Below the pieces are notes generated by a model that worked only from the letters and a program-made list of their open reading frames with translations, did not search any database and was not told the origin of the DNA. Below, one piece after another: positions 57,941 to 64,000 of a stretch of 64,000 bases of DNA. Positions within the stretch are counted from its first letter, which is position 1. The number at the start of each line of letters is the position of its first letter. A program made the translations under genes and the position numbers. This DNA comes from Neorhizobium galegae (GTDB lineage: Bacteria > Pseudomonadota > Alphaproteobacteria > Rhizobiales > Rhizobiaceae): NCBI RefSeq assembly GCF_017877055.1, contig NZ_JAGIPG010000001.1, positions 124,001-188,000 of the forward strand, written 5' to 3'.

Positions 57941-58930
57941 TCAAACCTTGTGAAATGGCCCCGAGTGGCGAATGAAATCCTGCAGCAGATGCGGCGGTCC
58001 GCTTGGGGGCTTGCCTTCTGCGAGGAGGCGGATGCGCCAGCCGATATGTCCGCAAAGCCAGGCAAGGTCGGAGAGGGCCGAGAACATGGCGCCATGATGC
58101 TTGAGATGGTAGCGCCGCCGGGACTCGAACCAATAGGCCGGCCGCCTGGATGGATTGATGTGGCGCGTCACGCCCGTCGATTGGCCCACCAGGTGGATGA
58201 CGCGGCTTTGGGGCACGTGCCAGCAGGACCATCCGGCACGCGCTGCCCGGATACAGAAATCGACCTCCTCGTAATAGAGGAAATAGCCTTCATCGAGCAT
58301 GCCGATCTGGTCCAGGACCTCTGTCCTGATCATCAGGCTGGCCCCGGAAACCCAGTCGATCCGGCTCGGCTCCTTCGGCATGTCGGGGGCGATACGCCAG
58401 CGCTCGAGCAGGCGAGTAACCGGGCCTAGCTTGACCTCGCTTTCGAATTCATTGGCAATCGAGGGAAAGCGGAAAGCGCAGGCCTGGCCCCGCCCGTCCG
58501 GATGTTCCAGGCGGCTGCCGGCAATGCCGGCATCAGGCTTGCCGTCCATGAATTCCACCAGACGGGAAATGCTGCCGGGGCGAGCGATGGTATCGGGATT
58601 GAGGAGCAGGATATAGTCCGGCCGGCCGAAGTTCCCGACGACATATTCGATGGCGCGGTTGTTGCCGTAGGCAAAACCGCCATTCGTGTCGAGCGGGAGA
58701 CACGTGGCGTTCGTCCAGGCATTCGCCTTTATGGCGGCCGCAATAATCTCGGCCGAGCCATCGCCAGACCCCCCATCGGCGGCAATGATCCGTGTCCCAT
58801 CCGGCACCGTACCGGGAACGCTTAAGGACGCAAGGCAATCGACAGTCAGGTCGGCGGTCCGATAGTTGACGATGACGACGACCAGTTTCAACCGCGAGGC
58901 GTCGTCTTGCCGGCTATGTTCGACATCCAT
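57941..58930 (-). CDS. Glycosyltransferase family 2, WbbL/rhamnosyltransferase-like
   Basis: 329 residues. VVVIVNYRTADLTVDCLASL starts the GT-A domain, with ILLLNPDT at the metal site and FLYYEEVDFCIRAARAGW as acceptor-side motif. The family includes WbbL-type rhamnosyltransferases. The ATG shares one base with the stop of the CpsD-like gene (TGATG), so they are translationally coupled. Confidence 0.91.
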   Translation of the reverse strand: MDVEHSRQDDASRLKLVVVIVNYRTADLTVDCLASLSVPGTVPDGTRIIAADGGSGDGSAEIIAAAIKANAWTNATCLPLDTNGGFAYGNNRAIEYVVGNFGRPDYILLLNPDTIARPGSISRLVEFMDGKPDAGIAGSRLEHPDGRGQACAFRFPSIANEFESEVKLGPVTRLLERWRIAPDMPKEPSRIDWVSGASLMIRTEVLDQIGMLDEGYFLYYEEVDFCIRAARAGWSCWHVPQSRVIHLVGQSTGVTRHINPSRRPAYWFESRRRYHLKHHGAMFSALSDLAWLCGHIGWRIRLLAEGKPPSGPPHLLQDFIRHSGPFHKV

Positions 58931-59727
58931 CAAAGGCCATGCCTCTTCGTCTTGTTCAGGACCACCTGCATGCTTTTTTCGGAGCCGAGATAGCTCCGGC
59001 AGATTTCCAGTTCTGGAAGCTTTGACTTACCGATGGCGAGTACGATCACGGCGGTGTCAGACATGTCGACGAACGGGATCACCTCGTCCGAACTCAACAT
59101 CGGCGGCAGATCGAAGAGAACGATCGTCGGCTTCAGCATCTGTCGCACGAATTCGATCTGCGCCGTCATGCGCGCCAGGTCCGCCGGCAGCGGGACTCTG
59201 CCCGGCCCCCAAGCGGTGCGCAGCAGATGGCAATGAAGGCCTCGAATGTCCAGCGTCGTGAGCCACCCGCGGATCGGGTCCTCGAATGGCGGGCGAGGCG
59301 ACAGTCCGAGTAGATCGCCCACTGCGGGGTCCCGGAGGTTTGCGTCGACCAGCAGGACATTGGATCCGGGTACGCGGGCAAAGCTAAGCGCCAGGTTGAT
59401 GGCGGTTACGGTGGTGCCGCAACCGATCGTCGGGGCGGTCACCGAGATCACCCGCGTGTCCTGGTTCTTGTGTTCGTTCAGCAGCTGGTTTCGCAGGACG
59501 TCATAGGCGTGCGCCATCGAGCTGTCGCTGTCGAAAGCGATGATGCGATTGGCATACAGAAAGGTGGGAGACACCGGCGAAAGGTCCGGCAGCGGCGGAC
59601 ATTCCTCGTGAGGATGGATTCCATTGACCGAGCCGTTGAGGTAGCCGGCATTCAGCCCGGCGAGACCGGTCCCGTCCAGCCTTTCCGCCATTCTTCCTCG
59701 AGCTGAGATATTCTTGATGATTTCCAT
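58930..59727 (-). CDS. CpsD/CapB-like P-loop protein lacking the Walker A lysine
   Basis: 265 residues of the bacterial tyrosine-kinase/ExoP-cytoplasmic-domain family. VTAPTIGCGTTVTAINLAL aligns with the usual GxGK[ST] loop, but the Lys is Thr (codon ACC near 59414-59416). The Walker A' (VLLVDANLRDP) and Walker B (TIVLFDLPPML) segments are preserved, whereas the C-terminal tyrosine cluster of true kinases is absent. It may control chain length by binding instead of kinase activity, or may be inactive. It is separate from the Wzc-like membrane part at 59796. Confidence 0.85.
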   Translation of the reverse strand: MEIIKNISARGRMAERLDGTGLAGLNAGYLNGSVNGIHPHEECPPLPDLSPVSPTFLYANRIIAFDSDSSMAHAYDVLRNQLLNEHKNQDTRVISVTAPTIGCGTTVTAINLALSFARVPGSNVLLVDANLRDPAVGDLLGLSPRPPFEDPIRGWLTTLDIRGLHCHLLRTAWGPGRVPLPADLARMTAQIEFVRQMLKPTIVLFDLPPMLSSDEVIPFVDMSDTAVIVLAIGKSKLPELEICRSYLGSEKSMQVVLNKTKRHGL

Positions 59728-59795
59728 AAAATTCCCTGCCCTATCCCATCGATACGATTTTCAACTGAAGGCGGTCCTGCCGGATTCGAATGATG

Positions 59796-61283
59796 TCACC
59801 CTCCCGCAATCGGACTTGGCTCGGTGAATGCCGAATTCCGGAACGCCCTGGCTACGCGTCGCTTCGGCTTCCAATGTGGAATGACCACCAGCACTTCTCC
59901 CGCCAGAGCGTGGCTGAGATCAAACGTGCCGCGAACGGTTCGGTCAAACAGGTGCCCAGCGTAAATTCCCGCAGTCGCGACCATCGCCGCCGCAGCGCAA
60001 AGCACGGCAGCCAAATAGAGCCGCCGCGGTCCTGAAGAGGCTTTTGCAACTTCCGGCTCCTCGATCACCTCGATCTGCTGGGCGGCATCGCCTTCCTCCA
60101 GGCGCTCGCCGAGACGCGCGGCATCAAGTTTGCTCTGCATCTCGTCCATGTTTCGCTGCAGCGAGGCCTTCTCGGCTTCATTCGCTTCGATCTGCGCTCC
60201 AACTTCGGGAGCGTGAGAGATGAGCTGCCGCAGCCGGGCGATGCGTTCCACGATGGAATTCCTTTGCGCGACGTTCTGTTCCTGGCGTGGCTTTGCCACC
60301 GCGATACGTTCCGCAATCAGCATGAGCTCGGGTGAAAGCGTCTTGATCTGTTCAGGCGTCGGCATGTCCGCCGAGGTACCGCGCGGCGCGGGTGCGACCT
60401 GGGCCCGCATCTCCTCGAGGCGTTGCTTCATGGCCCGGATTTGTGGATGGGTGTCCGAATAAATCACGGACTTGACTGCGAAATCACGCTCGAGATCGAG
60501 GAGCTGTCCGTGAAAACGCGTAATCTCGGTCGTCTGTCCGACGCCCATGCGCAGCTGCGCCTCATAGATCCCGATCTCCTCTTTCAGCGCAATGGCCGCC
60601 CGATCGAGTGTGGAGAGTTCCAGTTCCTTGGTCTGAAGTTCGATCAGCAGCGTCGGGACCCGGGTGGGATGGGATTCTTTGTTCTCTTCGAGATATCTGG
60701 TCCAGACGCCTTCCCTCTCGCGGAAACGTTGAGTGACGTTATTGGCTTCCTGCGTCAGGAACCTGGTCGCTTCCGAGGCACGCGCCGTGCGGATGCGCCG
60801 GTTTTCTTCGATGACCTGCGACACGAGGTCCGCAACCACATTCGCGGAGACGACAGGATCGTCATATTTGAAGCCAATCCTGACGGAGGCATTGCTTGCG
60901 GTGCGGTCGGCTCCGTCGGTCACCGATATCTGGAGAGTGATCTGGTTGCGTATCACACCGGCAAAATTGTTCTTGGGCAGGCTCTCCCGTAGATTTGGAA
61001 AAAGATCATACTTGTCGGCCAGCGCCAGCAGGCTGTTGCGTGACAGTACCCGTTGCTCGATGAACAGCAGGCGATCGTTCGATACAGTGGGCGATACGAG
61101 CGTTGTCGGTATCTGATGGAATTCCATCAGAAGCAGCGCGTCGGAGTAATAGCTCCGAGGCATGGCGTAAATGAAGTAGGCCCCCACCACAAGAGTAACC
61201 AGACCAGGTATGATGGCATACAAGGGTTTGGCGAGTGCGATCTCCATAAAATAGAGGATATTGCGTCCCAACTCGTTGATCAT
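59796..61283 (-). CDS. Wzc/ExoP-like chain-length determinant, membrane part
   Basis: 495 residues with an N-terminal membrane helix (ALAKPLYAIIPGLVTLVVGAYFIY), a periplasmic region rich in coiled coil (about 170-400) and a second membrane helix near 425-450. There is no ATPase domain in the protein; it is supplied in trans by the CpsD-like gene. It governs polymer length and export together with the ExoF-like protein. Only 55 bp separate it from the next gene. Confidence 0.9.
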   Translation of the reverse strand: MINELGRNILYFMEIALAKPLYAIIPGLVTLVVGAYFIYAMPRSYYSDALLLMEFHQIPTTLVSPTVSNDRLLFIEQRVLSRNSLLALADKYDLFPNLRESLPKNNFAGVIRNQITLQISVTDGADRTASNASVRIGFKYDDPVVSANVVADLVSQVIEENRRIRTARASEATRFLTQEANNVTQRFREREGVWTRYLEENKESHPTRVPTLLIELQTKELELSTLDRAAIALKEEIGIYEAQLRMGVGQTTEITRFHGQLLDLERDFAVKSVIYSDTHPQIRAMKQRLEEMRAQVAPAPRGTSADMPTPEQIKTLSPELMLIAERIAVAKPRQEQNVAQRNSIVERIARLRQLISHAPEVGAQIEANEAEKASLQRNMDEMQSKLDAARLGERLEEGDAAQQIEVIEEPEVAKASSGPRRLYLAAVLCAAAAMVATAGIYAGHLFDRTVRGTFDLSHALAGEVLVVIPHWKPKRRVARAFRNSAFTEPSPIAGG

Positions 61284-61337
61284 GCTGTCGCCTCATTGCT
61301 TCGCGTACGAGATACGTTGGTCATCACGAAGTCTCCC

Positions 61338-62591
61338 TCATCGAGCCGCCCTCATCGTTGCCTCGGACGAGCGGCGTTCGACGCTGGCCAAAGGCTGTAC
61401 CACCCCGGAATCCGGGGTGTTCGCGGGGTCGGTGTAGACGACGCGTAGCAGGTCGCCGGCAAGGATCGGGGTCGTCTCGGTTGCGGCGAACTCCCGGGTT
61501 TCACCGTCGGCGGTTCGCACGATCTGATAACCGAGCACCCGCCGCTCTCTTTGCTGGTTCGAGGCAGCGCTCTCGCCATAGATCGTCATGATCCGCGTGC
61601 TGTCGGCAAGTCGCGCGGTGACCTCTTCCTGTTCGCGCTGGGCAGCATTGAGTTCGACCAGCAATTGGGTCCTTTGCGCCTGGCGCGCGCTGTCATAACG
61701 GGCGATCTCCGCCATTTTTGCGCGCTCGGCGACTGCGATTTCAGACGTCAGCCGGCTGACCTGTCCCTCGAGTTCGGCAATCGTGCCTTCCTGAACCATC
61801 TGCTGGGAGCCTTCAGTCACGCCCTTGGCGACGAGCCCGGTGATGCTCTGGAGGCGACGCTTGGCCAGGTCTATCCGTTTCGTCAGGGTATCGGCTTGCT
61901 CCTGCATCGCGAGGCTGTTCCGCTCCGTGAGTTGGTTTGCCTGGGCCTGGGCCTTCTCCTCCATGGCGAGCGCTTCCATCCGGGCGTTCAGGAGTGATTG
62001 TTCCTGGGCAAGGGCCGGATCGGCGACAAGGGCTTCGGCCGTGCCGAGGGATTTCTCCCCGCGCATTTCCGCCTCCAGACGGATGATGCGCGCTCGCAGT
62101 TCCTGCAGGCGCTTTTCGGAGTGTTCGACTTCGCGTTTTACCACCACTGATCGGTCCTGATCGGCGGCCAGCAAGGGCATGCGATAAACGCCGCCGGCGA
62201 CGCTGATGCCATGGAGGACGGTCATGTTGGCCCGATACGGATATTCACCCGGCTTATCGACCTCGCCGAGGACATAGATCAGCTGCGGATTCTGGGTGTT
62301 GGGGCGCAGCATGATCGTGAGATTTGGGCTGTCCTTGAAATACGTCTTCAGCCGTCCCAGAAGTTGCGCTTCCAGTTCCGAAAGGGAAAGCCCCGCGCTC
62401 TGAATATGGCCTGCAAGCGGGAACGACAGCCATCCATCGGGAGCTATGACGACCTCGCGGGTCAGCTCAGGCTCCTGGGCAATCCATACCTGCAGCGTAT
62501 CCCCCGGTTGCAGGTGGTAGGTCGTCTGAGCAGCAACGTCCCCAAATGTCAGGCAGAGCAAAAGCCCCGCGAGACTCGTTATCCCACGCAT
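61338..62591 (-). CDS. Polysaccharide export outer-membrane protein, ExoF/Wza-like
   Basis: 417 residues with signal MRGITSLAGLLLCLTFGDVAAQ. The poly-export domain (YHLQPGDTLQVWIAQEPELTREVVIAPDGW) and an SLBB-like domain (VLGEVDKPGEYPYRANMTVL) are followed by a long coiled coil, as in the rhizobial ExoF branch. It forms the export path across the outer membrane. The ATG at 62591 gives a clean signal peptide; an upstream ATG adds 16 residues. It is probably in one operon with the Wzc-like and CpsD-like genes. Confidence 0.9.
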   Translation of the reverse strand: MRGITSLAGLLLCLTFGDVAAQTTYHLQPGDTLQVWIAQEPELTREVVIAPDGWLSFPLAGHIQSAGLSLSELEAQLLGRLKTYFKDSPNLTIMLRPNTQNPQLIYVLGEVDKPGEYPYRANMTVLHGISVAGGVYRMPLLAADQDRSVVVKREVEHSEKRLQELRARIIRLEAEMRGEKSLGTAEALVADPALAQEQSLLNARMEALAMEEKAQAQANQLTERNSLAMQEQADTLTKRIDLAKRRLQSITGLVAKGVTEGSQQMVQEGTIAELEGQVSRLTSEIAVAERAKMAEIARYDSARQAQRTQLLVELNAAQREQEEVTARLADSTRIMTIYGESAASNQQRERRVLGYQIVRTADGETREFAATETTPILAGDLLRVVYTDPANTPDSGVVQPLASVERRSSEATMRAAR

Positions 62592-62886
62592 CGACAGACC
62601 CCCAATGATCGGTAACCCCTTCCCGTCCAACCAGGACAAGACGGTTTATACTAAGGCGACCTTCGGCACCTGCAAACAGAGCACAAAGAGGTAAGCTTCC
62701 GGCTCCAAATCCTCCATCTAACGGATGAGCCTGAAAGTACTAATCGACTTTAAGATGAGTGCGTCCCGAGCGGAGCAGCTTGCGAAACGTCGAGGCGACC
62801 TTCAGCAATATCTCCTGGTTGCAAAGGTAGCTTCGGCCGACGGCACGCCATGCCCTATGCTCAACCGTCGTCGGAGGCCGTTTCAA

Positions 62887-63936
62887 ATGTGTTTTTCGAG
62901 GATTTTGGCAGCCGCCTGCGCGACATCCACAGTCGGTGCGCTTGCCCTTGGTGCGGCCATGTTCAAGCCTGATCCAACTAGGGCAGAGCGTGATCTCGAC
63001 GCTCCATCTCGAGCCTTTTCGGCAAGCAACCAAGACCATATCCTGGTGTCCGGGCACAGCCTGACTGATCGTCCCTATCCTGATCATTTGGAGGGAATAG
63101 CCCGGCAGGAAGGGATCTCGGTGTCCTGGAGGTTGGAGAACGTGACCGGTTCTTCTATCCAGCAGCGAACCGTCGGCAGACTCGTCCCGTTGCCCGAGGA
63201 GCCTTACGACATTCTCATCATTACCGAACAACATCGTGTTCTGGATGCGTTGATGTGGAGCGAAACTGTTCGTTACCTCCATGCCTACCATCATGCGTTC
63301 GCTACAGCCAATCCAGCTGGGATCACATACTTCTACACACCGTGGATAAGCGTTTCGTCTTTGGAGGACCCCCATCCGTGGATCGAGTATGAGAGGCTGG
63401 CTCTGTCCGTCTGGCGCTGCGTCGTGAACCGGGTAAACGACAAGATCGGGGCCTCCGGCGGAAAAAGTTACATTCGTTTCATCCCGACGTCCCTAGCGCT
63501 TGCCGAGCTTGTCGCGCGCCTGGCGTCCGATCCAGCCTTTAGCGGATTCGAGGATTGGAATGTGACGGATCGCATGGAGGCGATCTTTTCCGACGAGGTT
63601 CATCTGACGGAACTTGGCTCCTACTATATGGCTGCCGTGAGCTTCGCGGCGATCTACGGAATCGATATCCGCAAGCAACGGCCGCCCGTCGCGCTCGATG
63701 CCCGGAAAGCCGACGCGCTCAGGCTATTTGCTGCCGACTTCATGCAACGCTATCGAGCAACTAGGTCGAATGAGGCGGGCGATTGCCGGGCACCGGTCCC
63801 ACTTGCCTTCGCATCCCACTACGTGAACTATGTGGCGCGCGCCTACCCCCGTGAAGGCAGCTATCTCGTCAGCCAATTGCTGCGCATCCGGAATATCGTC
63901 CGTTTTACCTGGCGCTTCAGCAAAGGCCTGGAGTGA
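62887..63936 (+). CDS. SGNH-hydrolase-like exported or membrane protein
   Basis: About 349 residues with an N-terminal hydrophobic segment (ILAAACATSTVGALALGAAMF). HILVSGHSLTD resembles the first SGNH/GDSL block (Ser) and FSDEVHLTELGSYYMA the last block (Asp-x-x-His), so it may be a carbohydrate esterase or deacetylase. The middle blocks were not identified with certainty. The ATG at 62887 follows GGAGG; a longer frame starts at 62725. It is divergent from the export gene and may modify the polymer together with the acyltransferase at 50790. Confidence 0.7.
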   Translation: MCFSRILAAACATSTVGALALGAAMFKPDPTRAERDLDAPSRAFSASNQDHILVSGHSLTDRPYPDHLEGIARQEGISVSWRLENVTGSSIQQRTVGRLVPLPEEPYDILIITEQHRVLDALMWSETVRYLHAYHHAFATANPAGITYFYTPWISVSSLEDPHPWIEYERLALSVWRCVVNRVNDKIGASGGKSYIRFIPTSLALAELVARLASDPAFSGFEDWNVTDRMEAIFSDEVHLTELGSYYMAAVSFAAIYGIDIRKQRPPVALDARKADALRLFAADFMQRYRATRSNEAGDCRAPVPLAFASHYVNYVARAYPREGSYLVSQLLRIRNIVRFTWRFSKGLE

Positions 63937-64000
63937 ACGGCTTGGACTGTCATCAAATGGGATGCCGGACACGGGAGGGCAGCGCGAGGTTCGTTATCTG

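Noticed and set aside
61338-62591. tRNA or rRNA genes in the window
   Set aside because: No cloverleaf or rRNA-like segment was noticed anywhere; this is a visual check only, and a covariance-model scan would be decisive.

Overview
The window looks like a chromosome or large-plasmid segment of a Rhizobiaceae bacterium (Rhizobium/Agrobacterium/Ensifer group). It is GC-rich and dense in ABC transporters. It carries the rhizobial rhamnose locus in its characteristic order (rhaRSTPQUK divergent from rhaDI), a RIME-like palindromic repeat, a DUF982 gene, and an ExoF/ExoP-type polysaccharide export gene pair. No rRNA, tRNA, CRISPR array, intact insertion sequence or phage gene was recognised. The genus is an inference from gene content.

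Left part (1-15314): a truncated hydantoinase/oxoprolinase gene, then a LacI-type regulator flanked by an apparent catabolic regulon. One transcription unit encodes a fused double class III CoA-transferase and a double-hotdog hydratase-like protein. The next encodes an enolase-superfamily enzyme plus a complete peptide/nickel-type ABC importer. An identical 16-bp palindrome lies before both units and is the probable LacI operator. A flavin-dependent 2-hydroxyacid dehydrogenase and a GntR regulator follow. The substrate of the pathway is unknown.

Rhamnose region (15315-26390): kinase, mutarotase, two permeases, ATPase, binding protein and DeoR regulator are on the minus strand. The bifunctional aldolase/dehydrogenase and the isomerase are divergent on the plus strand. 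Between them is a perfect 19-bp inverted repeat whose two arms each end in an outward-facing TTGACA. A palindromic repeat element separates rhaS from rhaT, and a hairpin separates rhaD from rhaI.

Middle part (26468-41850): a MalY/PatB-type aminotransferase, a DUF982 protein and an FAH-family enzyme come first. A second dipeptide-type ABC importer follows, grouped with an amidohydrolase, a RidA protein, an IclR regulator, a SelA-like PLP enzyme and a fused double ATPase. Then come a decayed acetolactate-synthase fragment, four small or unrecognised proteins and a LuxR-type regulator.

Right part (42484-63936): a type I secretion locus and a polysaccharide locus. The secretion locus encodes a polyglutamine/Asn-Gly/glycine-rich protein, a second large protein with alternating sequence repeats, an ABC exporter and a membrane fusion protein. 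The two large proteins share repeat motifs, so they are the likely exported products; together they may form a surface or matrix system. This is the part of the window that looks least described. The neighbouring polysaccharide genes encode an acyltransferase, a Tat-exported glycosidase-like protein, a polymerase-like membrane protein, three glycosyltransferases, a CpsD-like ATPase lacking its Walker A lysine, a Wzc/ExoP-like protein, an ExoF/Wza-like export protein and an SGNH-like protein. The two loci together suggest an extracellular-matrix region, but nothing in the sequence proves they act together.
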